Positions 1 through 7,217 of a DNA stretch of 36,677 nt are shown here, one piece after another. The stretch spans positions 1-36,677 of the forward strand of contig JAFPVW010000168.1 of NCBI GenBank assembly GCA_017395215.1. Reading direction: 5' to 3'. Origin of the DNA: Prevotella sp. GTDB lineage: Bacteria > Bacteroidota > Bacteroidia > Bacteroidales > Bacteroidaceae. Below the pieces are notes generated by a model. That model was not told the origin of the DNA, made no database searches, and saw only the letters and a program-made list of their open reading frames with translations. How positions within the stretch are numbered: the first letter of the stretch is position 1; each line of letters opens with the position of its first letter. The position numbers and the translations under genes were made by a program.

Positions 1-156
1 ACGTCATCAGCTTTCAACCGCAAGCACCGCTTACGTTCACCAAGTTCCACCCAGTCGGCAGCCCTGAAGCTGTTGGAGTATGACCTCATTACCCGCAAGG
101 AGAAAATCTACGCTCTCAGCGACCCGCTGCTGAGCCTATGGCTGGACAATTTGTAA
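1..156 (+). CDS. C-terminal fragment of an AAA-type ATP-binding protein
   Basis: The reading frame is open from base 1 and ends at TAA 154-156, giving the last 51 residues of a protein whose start lies outside the window. The fragment contains the pattern ALKLLEYDLI followed by YALSDPLLSLWL. It resembles the winged-helix C-terminus of the archaeal-type ATPases (AAA family, ATP-binding protein) that are common and multicopy in Bacteroidales, where a helix-turn-helix module ends in a phrase like 'DPLLxLWL'. No catalytic motif is inside the window, so the family call rests on the tail alone. It converges on the minus-strand operon ending at 396, with a repeat cluster between them. Confidence 0.55.
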   Translation, partial: TSSAFNRKHRLRSPSSTQSAALKLLEYDLITRKEKIYALSDPLLSLWLDNL

Positions 157-173
157 CAAGAGCATCAGCTGAC

Positions 174-385
174 ACGGACTTCTTTCCTGCATCGGACTTT
201 ACGGACAGCCACGGACTTGTTTCAGCGCCTAAAAGTCCGAAAAGCCCGTTGACTCCGTGGCTTTGAGAGTCCGTAAAAGTCCGTTGAGTCCGTAGCAGGA
301 AAAAGTCCGCAAAAGTCCGTTGAGTCCGTGGCAGGAAAAAGTCCGTTGAGTCCGATGCACAGAAAGTCCGTGGCAGGAAGGAGTC
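174..385. repeat. AGTCCG repeat cluster with inverted copies
   Basis: This is most of the 239-base spacer between two convergent genes. From about 230 to 375 the unit AGTCCG recurs at 9-10 base spacing, in longer composite units such as AAGTCCGTTGAGTCCGTGG followed by CAGGAAAA. From 174 to 215 the same word occurs in the opposite orientation (CGGACTT, CGGAC), so the left part can pair with the right part. No open gene is supported here. A role as a bidirectional terminator or a mobile-type intergenic repeat is inference. Confidence 0.75.
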
Positions 386-395
386 AGCGGCGGCG

Positions 396-1640
396 TTACT
401 TCATGATGAAGTTGATGTACATACCCGTCACATAGGCCATGTAGGGATTGCCGTCCATGTCGGGTGCATACATGCCAAATTCCTTCAGTTCGGTGGCAAA
501 GCTCGTTGACTCGTAGTCGATGAGGTAGACGTCGAGCAGCATCGTGCCAGCCTCGTCGGCATCCTCGTCCTCAATCTGGCGCAGGCCGATGTAAGCCACG
601 TTGCTCTCGCTGGTCGAGGCGGCGTCGAAGTTACGGTTCACGCCCGTCACCTTCAGGATGGTCAGCTCAGCAACAGCACCAACACCCGTGTGCAGGCTAT
701 AGGTGCCGGGCAGCTCCTCGTAGGTAGCCTCGCCGGTGAAGAAGTTCTTCAGCGTCGACTGCAGGGCGGGAGTCAGCTTGCCATTCTCGAAGGTCAGTTG
801 GTCGGCGGCGTTGAATACGGGGAATGCGTCGCCGTAGGTGGCCATGCCACCCCAGGCGGCATCCATTGCAGCCTTGTCGGTGACGAGCTTGCTCATGGTC
901 CATGACTTCTCGTAGAACTTCTTGGCAGGAGCAGGCGTAACCTCGCCCACCTTCTCCATCAGGAAGTTGATGTACATACCCGTCACATAGGCCATGTAGG
1001 GATTGCCGTCCATGTCGGGTGCATACATGCCAAATTCCTTCAGTTCGGTGGCAAAGCTCGTTGACTCGTAGTCGATAAGATAGACGTCGAGCAGCATCGT
1101 GCCGGCCTCGTCGGCATCCTCGTCCTCGATGGTGCGCACGCCGATGTAAGCCACGTTCGATTCACTGGTCGAGGCGGCGTCGAAGTTACGGTTCACGCCC
1201 GTCACCTTCAGGATGGTCAGCTCAGCAATGGCACCGACACCCGTGTGCAGACTGTAGGTACCGGGCAGTTCCTCGTAGGTGGCGTTGCCGGTGAAGAAGT
1301 TCTTCAGCGTCGACTGCAGGGCGGGAGCAATCTGTCCGCCGCCGATGGTCAGCTGGTCGTTGGCATTAAAGGCGGGGAAGGCGTCGCCGTAGGTGGCCAT
1401 GCCGCCCCAGGTGGCATCCATTGCAGCCTTGTCGGTGACGAGCTTCTTCATCTTCCATACGCCCTCGTAGGCAGCGCCTGCCTCGGTGGCGTCGTAAGCC
1501 TCGATGTAGTCGAGCTGCGAGGCGGGAATGTCGATGACCTCACCACCCTGTTTGTAGATCTTGATGCCCTGTGCGCTGGTGGTGGAGGCACAGAAGAAGG
1601 CAGCCACGAGGGCTACGCAGGAAAGTATAATCTTTTTCAT
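396..1640 (-). CDS. Secreted protein with two near-identical tandem domains, function unknown
   Basis: 414 residues. A signal peptide covers residues 1-23 (cleavage near TSA-QG), followed by a short stretch of the kind 'IKIYKQGGEVIDIPASQLD' that often starts secreted Prevotella proteins. Two copies of one domain follow, at about residues 60-235 and 245-414, with a period of 185 residues (555 bp). Each copy has the same landmarks: LVTDKAAMDA, PALQSTLKNFF, ELPGTYSLHTG, DEDADEAGTMLLDVYL. A lipocalin-like beta fold is possible, but I do not recognise the family. Its ATG overlaps the stop of the upstream gene by four bases, so it is probably co-translated as the last gene of the SusCD operon. The very high identity of the copies points to recent duplication or gene conversion. 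Confidence 0.8.
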   Translation of the reverse strand: MKKIILSCVALVAAFFCASTTSAQGIKIYKQGGEVIDIPASQLDYIEAYDATEAGAAYEGVWKMKKLVTDKAAMDATWGGMATYGDAFPAFNANDQLTIGGGQIAPALQSTLKNFFTGNATYEELPGTYSLHTGVGAIAELTILKVTGVNRNFDAASTSESNVAYIGVRTIEDEDADEAGTMLLDVYLIDYESTSFATELKEFGMYAPDMDGNPYMAYVTGMYINFLMEKVGEVTPAPAKKFYEKSWTMSKLVTDKAAMDAAWGGMATYGDAFPVFNAADQLTFENGKLTPALQSTLKNFFTGEATYEELPGTYSLHTGVGAVAELTILKVTGVNRNFDAASTSESNVAYIGLRQIEDEDADEAGTMLLDVYLIDYESTSFATELKEFGMYAPDMDGNPYMAYVTGMYINFIMK

Positions 1641-2122
1641 TTCTTGACGATTTTAAATGATGACTTGTTGGTTTTTACAATGTAGACGCCAGCCTTGAGG
1701 CCGGTGGTTGAGAGAGAGACGCTGCCGTCCTGACCGACGCGGGCACTCAGTACCTGACGGCCACCGAGCGCGTAGACCTGAGCCAGACTTCCTGGCTCGG
1801 CGCCACTGATGGCAATTTCGCCCGGAGCAAGGCGGAACGACGGTTCGGCCACAGCCTTCACCTCCTCGACAGCCGTCGTGGTAGGTTCGGTCTCGCGGAC
1901 GGTCACCTTCTTCAGCTCGCTCCATGTGAAGGCGGTCACTTGCTCGCCATAACGCAGTTCGTAGCCGTCGGCCACTGTCTTGATGACGGGCTTCTGGCTG
2001 GCGCCGATGGCAATGGTCTCGCCTCCCGCGCTCTCTACGACGAGACACCATTGTGCATCTGCGGCGTGAGCTGTCAGCGTCGCGGCCAGCAGAAGCAACA
2101 GAAAGTAGAGTTTTTGCTTCAT
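1637..2122 (-). CDS. Secreted protein with type IX sorting-like C-terminus
   Basis: 161 residues. The signal peptide is residues 1-20 (LLLLLAATLTAHA-AD). Residues 24-75 form a small beta-rich segment (LVVESAGGETIAI ... FTWSELKKVTV) seen at the start of many Prevotella secreted proteins. Residues 100-161 match the type A C-terminal sorting domain pattern: an ALGGRQV strand, GLKAGVYIVKT, then a Lys-rich end (KIVKK). Such domains direct export through the type IX secretion system and are normally cleaved at the surface. Nothing catalytic is visible between the two parts, so the protein is little more than a short head plus sorting tail. It overlaps the downstream gene by ATGA, which implies translational coupling. 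Confidence 0.75.
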   Translation of the reverse strand: MKQKLYFLLLLLAATLTAHAADAQWCLVVESAGGETIAIGASQKPVIKTVADGYELRYGEQVTAFTWSELKKVTVRETEPTTTAVEEVKAVAEPSFRLAPGEIAISGAEPGSLAQVYALGGRQVLSARVGQDGSVSLSTTGLKAGVYIVKTNKSSFKIVKK

Positions 2123-2138
2123 AGAGAATTTTGTTTTT

Positions 2139-2166
2139 AATTAATAATTAATAATGTATAATGCAT
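2139..2166. repeat. Four AT-rich heptamers (AATTAAT-like)
   Basis: The 49-base gap between two minus-strand genes reads as four consecutive seven-base units: AATTAAT, AATTAAT, AATGTAT, AATGCAT. The period of seven matches the purine-rich heptamer arrays elsewhere in the window, although the unit sequence differs. It sits 17 bases upstream of the start of the sorting-domain gene and could influence its translation. Confidence 0.5.
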
Positions 2167-2171
2167 TTTTG

Positions 2172-2372
2172 CTATTTGGCATTCTGTTCGTACTCGGCCT
2201 GCTGGGCAGCCACGACGGCGCTGTCCTCGGCAGTCATGGGTTCAGGGTCGGGGACGCGGATGTGGGTTTTGTTGCCAGTGTTGATTTCCACTTCCTCCTC
2301 CACACGCTCGCAAGAGCTGACTGTCGTCGCAGCCAGTGAGGCTATCATTACGATATACAGTAGTTTTTTCAT
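2172..2372 (-). CDS. Small lipoprotein, function unknown
   Basis: 66 residues. An N-terminal hydrophobic segment (LLYIVMIASLAATTV) ends in the lipobox SSC at residue 20, followed by an acidic, probably unstructured mature part (ERVEEEVEIN ... QQAEYEQNAK). Lipid anchoring is predicted from the lipobox. The acidic residues just after the cysteine resemble the surface-export signal described for Bacteroidota lipoproteins, which would place it on the outer face of the outer membrane. It lies 30 bases downstream of susD on the same strand, so it is probably an accessory of the SusCD system. I do not recognise a named family. Confidence 0.7.
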   Translation of the reverse strand: MKKLLYIVMIASLAATTVSSCERVEEEVEINTGNKTHIRVPDPEPMTAEDSAVVAAQQAEYEQNAK

Positions 2373-2402
2373 TATCTCGATGTCTTAAAAGCGTTTTCTT
2401 CT

Positions 2403-3824
2403 TTAGTAAATATCATCATAGCCAGGGTTCTGGACCAGACCAGGCTGGAGGGTGATGTCCATAACGTTAATGGGCCAGGTGTACATATACTTGCGAGTCC
2501 AGTACTTCATACCCTGGTCGGCCACCCACCATTCGGGCCGTCCGTTGCGTTTCAGCTCAAACCAGCGGTCGCCGTTCTCTAAGTAGAACTCCTTGCGGCG
2601 CTCGTTGAGAATGGCCTGAATGAGCGGCGTCAAGGGCTTGCCCGTGGCATCCTCCTTGACAAGTGCTGTCGGGTCGACGGGCGGCAGGGTCAGATTGTTG
2701 TACATATACATGCCCGTGATGCGGTTACGGCGGAACTGGTTCAGTTCAACGAGCGCACTGTCGGGCATATTCAGATGATAGGCACATTCCATCGAGATGA
2801 AAGCCATCTCAGCCGAACGCATGCCCGTGAAAATAAGCTTGCGGTTGGTGCGCTTGCGGTTGAAGAAGAGGTTGTTCTTACGACGGATGTCGTTGGTACC
2901 CTCAGCAAAGAGACTGACATATCTGGCACTCAGCGGCCTGCGCTCCAGCGAACTCATGCCACCGGTGATTCCCAACGGCTGATAGGCAATGCGGTCGGCC
3001 ATGAACAGGCGGTTGCCCACCAGCCCATACTGCGTGCTCATCATCTTTACGTAGTCGTCGCCCGACAGCAGGGGATGCTTGTCGAGCACCAGCCGGGCCT
3101 CGTCGCGGGCTTCCCGCCAGCGTCCGCACCAGTGGTAAAGGCGGGCCAGATAGCCGTGAAGCACGTCATGGTTGAAGAGGTACATCTCGTTCTGTATGTC
3201 GCAGTCCAAGGCCTTCCTGAGGTCGCTCTCCGCCTGGTCGATGGTCTCCTGAACAGTAGAGCGTAACGGCTTGGCCTCCATGTCGAACTCGGTGACAATG
3301 GGCACGCCCAGCTGGGCATCGTCGGCCAAGGGTGGCGCACAGAACTCGCGCAGCAGCTGATAGTAGCACACGCCCCGGATGGCATAGGCCGTGCCGACAA
3401 TGTCCTGTCCGTCGCGGCTGTCGCGGTCTTCCTGATATTCCCCTAAGATAATGTTGCAGTTGCGAATCGTCTCGTAGAGGCTTCTGTATCTTCCCTGCGC
3501 GCCGTCAATGAGAGCGCCTGCATATTTGGCCATGTGGTCGTTGTCGGCACCTAAGTTGGCCTCCATATTATCGGAGATCTCTTCGAAGTCCATTGACTCT
3601 TGGAAACAGCCAACAACATGGCCTAAGACACCGATGTCAATCTGATAGCACAAATCGTGTACCAAGGCCGAGAAGTCTTCGGTTGACTTGGGGATGGTGC
3701 GGTCGTAGGGTTTGATGTCGAGATAGTCTTCACAGGAGCAGAAGACCCCCACCCAGCCTCCCCCTACAAGGGGGAGGAGGAGATACCATGCTCGCAGGAT
3801 TTTTTTGCAGATATTCTTTATCAT
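2403..3824 (-). CDS. SusD/RagB family substrate-binding lipoprotein
   Basis: 473 residues, slightly short for the family. After the lipobox (FCSC, lipid Cys near residue 31) comes the typical SusD opening CEDYLDIKPYDR, then TPR-like helices (GTAYAIRGVCYYQLLREF) and the C-terminal hallmark NERRKEFYLENGDRWFELKR. SusD proteins are surface lipoproteins that cap a SusC transporter and bind the substrate. The adjacent protease suggests peptides rather than glycans here (inference). Oddity: the hydrophobic core of the signal peptide (LLLPLVGGGWVGV) is encoded by a copy of the palindromic repeat family seen elsewhere in the window, bases 3744-3780. A 69-base spacer holding another copy separates it from susC. 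Confidence 0.93.
   Translation of the reverse strand: MIKNICKKILRAWYLLLPLVGGGWVGVFCSCEDYLDIKPYDRTIPKSTEDFSALVHDLCYQIDIGVLGHVVGCFQESMDFEEISDNMEANLGADNDHMAKYAGALIDGAQGRYRSLYETIRNCNIILGEYQEDRDSRDGQDIVGTAYAIRGVCYYQLLREFCAPPLADDAQLGVPIVTEFDMEAKPLRSTVQETIDQAESDLRKALDCDIQNEMYLFNHDVLHGYLARLYHWCGRWREARDEARLVLDKHPLLSGDDYVKMMSTQYGLVGNRLFMADRIAYQPLGITGGMSSLERRPLSARYVSLFAEGTNDIRRKNNLFFNRKRTNRKLIFTGMRSAEMAFISMECAYHLNMPDSALVELNQFRRNRITGMYMYNNLTLPPVDPTALVKEDATGKPLTPLIQAILNERRKEFYLENGDRWFELKRNGRPEWWVADQGMKYWTRKYMYTWPINVMDITLQPGLVQNPGYDDIY
3744..3780 (-). repeat. Family A palindrome forming the SusD signal-peptide core
   Basis: Read on the minus strand this is the stem CCCCCT-TGTA-GGGGG followed by the G-rich tail GAGGCTGGGTGGGGG, the same layout as the copies at 3858, 11226-11408, 11638, 21583, 21681 and 23014. 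It is in frame within susD and supplies residues of about 16-27 of the signal peptide. Confidence 0.8.
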
Positions 3825-3857
3825 AAAATGCTGTTTTTATTCTTATCATTCTAATTA

Positions 3858-3893
3858 CTCCCCTCCCTCACAGGGAGGGGTTGGGGGTGGGTC
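3858..3893 (+). repeat. Family A palindrome in the susC-susD spacer
   Basis: An 8-bp perfect stem (CCCCTCCC, loop TCACA, GGGAGGGG) is followed by the tail TTGGGGGTGGGTC. It occupies about half of the 69-base gap and ends directly at the susC stop codon. In the transcript it could form a hairpin that changes the ratio of susC to susD message. That is inference; the repeat identity itself is clear from the sequence. Confidence 0.8.
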
Positions 3894-6800
3894 TTAAAAT
3901 CCAACATTAACTCCAAATGAAAAACTGCGGCTCATAGGATAGACAGCTCCCGGCGACTCAGGGTTCATGCCCTTGTAGGCGGTAATGACCCAAAGGTTGT
4001 TGGCCGTGAAACTGACACTCAGGTTGGTAGCATAGATGCGGTGAACCCAGCTGTCGGGCAGGCTGTAGGTCATCGACAGCGACGAAATCTTCCAGTAGGA
4101 GGCATTCTCGTAGTAGGCGCCGTCGTTAACCTTCGAATAGCTAATCTGCTGACGGTCCAGATTGAGCGCTGCTCCGTGGGCATCAATCAGCCGGGGATAG
4201 CCGTCGGTCACGGGGTTGTCAGACGTCCAGTGATAGGCGGCATCCTTCACCACATTGTTATGTGCGGTATAGATGTCGTAGCGTGTATTGGCCACATAGT
4301 TGTTAGTGGGGCGCATGATGCTGCTATAGGTACTGTGCGGACGGATGTAGTTCGTCTTCTTGGCACCTAACGAGAACGTCGAGTTGGCACTGAGCGACAG
4401 GCGTTTCCACGACACGCTGGTAGAGACTCCACCCGTCCAGGGATAGCTGCCCATGCCGATGTAGACCAGATAGTTCTCCCAGTTGTAGGGGTCTGACTCG
4501 TCAGCGTCGCTTCGTTTCTGATAGGTGTAGAATCCCGTCGCGGGGTCAATACCCTCCAATTTGCCGCTGAAGACCATGCCAAGGGGATAGCCCACATGGA
4601 TGTCGCCGTAGATGCCGCCCGTGGGCGACTCATACTTGGTCAGCACATTCTGGTTGTAGGCAATGTTGCCGTTCAGGCTCCAGCGCCAGTCCTTGGTCTT
4701 CAGGGGAGTGCCGCTGAGCATCACTTCAAAGCCTTGGTTCACCTGCTCACTGGTGTTATAGCTCTGTTCTGTGAATCCGGTAGTGGAAGGAACCAAAACC
4801 CGAGTCACCAAATCGTAACCCTCGCGGCGATAGAAGGACAAGTTGACGTTGAGCCGGTTCTTGAGGAAGCCCATATCGAGGCTGCCGTTGTAGTCGCGGG
4901 TTCGCTCCCAGCGCAGATGAGGGTTCGGGGGTGAACTGACATGCCCCATACGGTAAGCCTGGGTGTCGCTGTTGCGGAACGTTGACGAGTAGCCCATGAT
5001 AAGCACCGGATAGACGCTCTTGTTGACACCACCGGTGACACCGGTTGATAGTCGGACGGTGGCATGGCTGACGATGTGCTTGATGTTTTGGAGCCACCGC
5101 TCCTCGTCCATGTTCCAGGCCAAGCCGAAGCTCCACGTCATGTTGAACTGCTCCTTGGAGCCAAAGTTGTTGGAGCCGTCGGAGCGGGCAGTGACATTGG
5201 CCACGTAGCGGTTCATCAGCACGTAGTCCAAGGCACCATAGAACGAGGCCATGGCGTTCTCAATGCGGCTTTGCTGGCTCAGTGAGTTGACTATCATCTG
5301 GTAGCTCTGCATATCCGTCTCACTGAAGGTGCCTGAGGGACCTACGACTAACAGGGGCAGCGAGTGGTTGCCGGTGACGGGGTCGTAGCCATAGACCTTG
5401 CGGGAGACTGACTTGGCGTAGCTGTTGCTGACCTCGGTACCTACCAAGGCACTGATGCGATGAATGTCATTGAAGGTCTGGCCGTAGTTCAGCTGGGCAC
5501 GCAGCTGCCAGTTGCGGTTGGAGGTGCTGGACTGGGTCATACTGCCGTAGATGCGCTGTGAGAGCATGTTGGAGCCTTCGAAAGGCCGGTCCTGCCAGGC
5601 GGTATAGGTGTCCTGGTTCACCTCGTTATCAGAAGCATCAGTCGTATAGCTGTAGGAGGCCAGTCCGTAGAGACGGAAGTGCTCGCCTAAGCGCCAGGTG
5701 ATGTCACCGCGCAGGTTAACGCCTGAGCTGGTTGCCACCTGCTCGGTGCCGTCAATCTCGCGCATGACGTTGACACCGTTGGGCGGCAGGACAGCCATGA
5801 CGTCGCCGTTGACCTTAGGCAGCGAAAAGAAAGTCTCGTCGCCCCGGTAGGAACCGTCCTCGTTGTAGGGTTTCTCATATGGATTAGCAAAATAAGCATA
5901 GTCAAACATGTTCAGCCCAAAGCCTGTTGCAGCCGCCAGACTCTTCAGATAGCTATACGAGACATCGAAGTTCAGCGAGACGGCCTTCGAGGGCGTGGCC
6001 GAAATCTTCGACATGAAGTTGGCGCCATCGGAGGAAGATTTCTTGACAATACCCTTGTTAGTAGACATGCCTCCTGAGACGTAGTAGGTCATTTTATCCG
6101 TACCGCCAGAGAGGCTGACGCTCTGTGTCGTGCTGACGGTGTTGCGGAACAACTCCTGGAACCAGTCGGTATTGGTCTGCTTCAGTTCCTCGATGTAGGC
6201 ATCCTGCTCGGCGGTGCTCATGCCCGCAAACCTACCGTAGCCCGAGCGTATCTGGCCGATGATGCCGATGCGGGGGAACCACGCGCCGCTCTCAAAGCCC
6301 TTCTTCGAGAACTCGTCCCAGATGCTCTGCTCGTAGGCCAGCTTCTCTTCGGTGTTCATCAGGTTGTGGTCACGTGAGGGAGCCGTCTGCACGGTGACGT
6401 TGCCGCTATAGCTGACGTGGATGTTACCAGCCTGGCCTTTTTTCGTCGTGATGACGATAACACCCGACTGCGCCTGCGAGCCGTAGATGGCAGCAGCGGC
6501 AGCGTCCTTCAGCACGGTGATACTCTCAATGTTCTGCGGAGCAATGCCTGCCACGCCGTTGGCATAGAGGGTTGAGAAGTCGCCCGAACGGATATACATG
6601 TTGCCCATCGCGGGGATGTTCTTCTGCAAGGGTACGCCGTCGACCACCCACAGCGGCTCGTTGTTGCCGGTGATGGAGGCCGTACCACGGATGCGAATCT
6701 TGGCCGACTCACCGGGGCGGCCGCTGACAGCCTGCACGTTGACGCCCGCCAGCTTGCCCTGCATGAGCATGTCGACGTTGGCCAGTGGCTGGTCCTTCAG

Positions 6801-7214
6801 TTCCTTGTCGGTGAGGATGCCCACGGAGCCGGTCGACTTGCGGATGTCGGTCTGCGAGTAGCCCGTGACGACCACCTGGTCGATGGTGGCGGTCTCGTTC
6901 TCCAAGGCGATATCGCCCGTCATGGCACGGTTGACGCGGATGGTCTTTGACTTCATGCCGATGTAGCTGATGGTGAGCGTGGCACCCTTGGCAGCCCAGA
7001 GCGACGCCTTGCCGTTGACGTCGCTGACGACGCCTAACTGCTTGTCGGAGGCCTTGATGGTGGCACCGGGCAGCGGTTCGCCGTTCTCGTCGACGATGGT
7101 GACGTCGATCTTCACCTGGGCGTCGCCGGCAGGGTTCTGGGCGAATAGCTGTCCCGTCGGAGAAGCGATGGGGACGGCGGCCGTCAGCAGGAAGAGTAGC
7201 AGCAGTTTCTTCAT
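3894..7214 (-). CDS. SusC/RagA family TonB-linked outer-membrane transporter
   Basis: 1106 residues. The signal peptide is residues 1-25. A carboxypeptidase-regulatory-like domain follows at about 35-110 (VDENGEPLPGATI, ISYIGMKSK), then the TonB-box region (IDQVVVTGYS), the plug with the SusC hallmarks LAGVNVQ, IRIRGTAS, LWVVDGVPLQ and ITVLKDAAAAAIYGSQAQSGVI, and a large beta-barrel ending in Phe (SFGVNVGF). The protein imports a substrate captured by SusD, powered by TonB-ExbBD. It starts three bases after the stop of the protease gene, so protease and transporter are co-transcribed. The substrate cannot be read from the sequence; the protease neighbour favours peptides. Confidence 0.95.
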   Translation of the reverse strand: MKKLLLLFLLTAAVPIASPTGQLFAQNPAGDAQVKIDVTIVDENGEPLPGATIKASDKQLGVVSDVNGKASLWAAKGATLTISYIGMKSKTIRVNRAMTGDIALENETATIDQVVVTGYSQTDIRKSTGSVGILTDKELKDQPLANVDMLMQGKLAGVNVQAVSGRPGESAKIRIRGTASITGNNEPLWVVDGVPLQKNIPAMGNMYIRSGDFSTLYANGVAGIAPQNIESITVLKDAAAAAIYGSQAQSGVIVITTKKGQAGNIHVSYSGNVTVQTAPSRDHNLMNTEEKLAYEQSIWDEFSKKGFESGAWFPRIGIIGQIRSGYGRFAGMSTAEQDAYIEELKQTNTDWFQELFRNTVSTTQSVSLSGGTDKMTYYVSGGMSTNKGIVKKSSSDGANFMSKISATPSKAVSLNFDVSYSYLKSLAAATGFGLNMFDYAYFANPYEKPYNEDGSYRGDETFFSLPKVNGDVMAVLPPNGVNVMREIDGTEQVATSSGVNLRGDITWRLGEHFRLYGLASYSYTTDASDNEVNQDTYTAWQDRPFEGSNMLSQRIYGSMTQSSTSNRNWQLRAQLNYGQTFNDIHRISALVGTEVSNSYAKSVSRKVYGYDPVTGNHSLPLLVVGPSGTFSETDMQSYQMIVNSLSQQSRIENAMASFYGALDYVLMNRYVANVTARSDGSNNFGSKEQFNMTWSFGLAWNMDEERWLQNIKHIVSHATVRLSTGVTGGVNKSVYPVLIMGYSSTFRNSDTQAYRMGHVSSPPNPHLRWERTRDYNGSLDMGFLKNRLNVNLSFYRREGYDLVTRVLVPSTTGFTEQSYNTSEQVNQGFEVMLSGTPLKTKDWRWSLNGNIAYNQNVLTKYESPTGGIYGDIHVGYPLGMVFSGKLEGIDPATGFYTYQKRSDADESDPYNWENYLVYIGMGSYPWTGGVSTSVSWKRLSLSANSTFSLGAKKTNYIRPHSTYSSIMRPTNNYVANTRYDIYTAHNNVVKDAAYHWTSDNPVTDGYPRLIDAHGAALNLDRQQISYSKVNDGAYYENASYWKISSLSMTYSLPDSWVHRIYATNLSVSFTANNLWVITAYKGMNPESPGAVYPMSRSFSFGVNVGF

Positions 7215-7217
7215 ATA

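Noticed and set aside
174-385. CRISPR-like array
   Set aside because: The repeats are short (6-19 bases), irregular in spacing and have inverted copies; there are no unique 30-40 base spacers and no cas genes.
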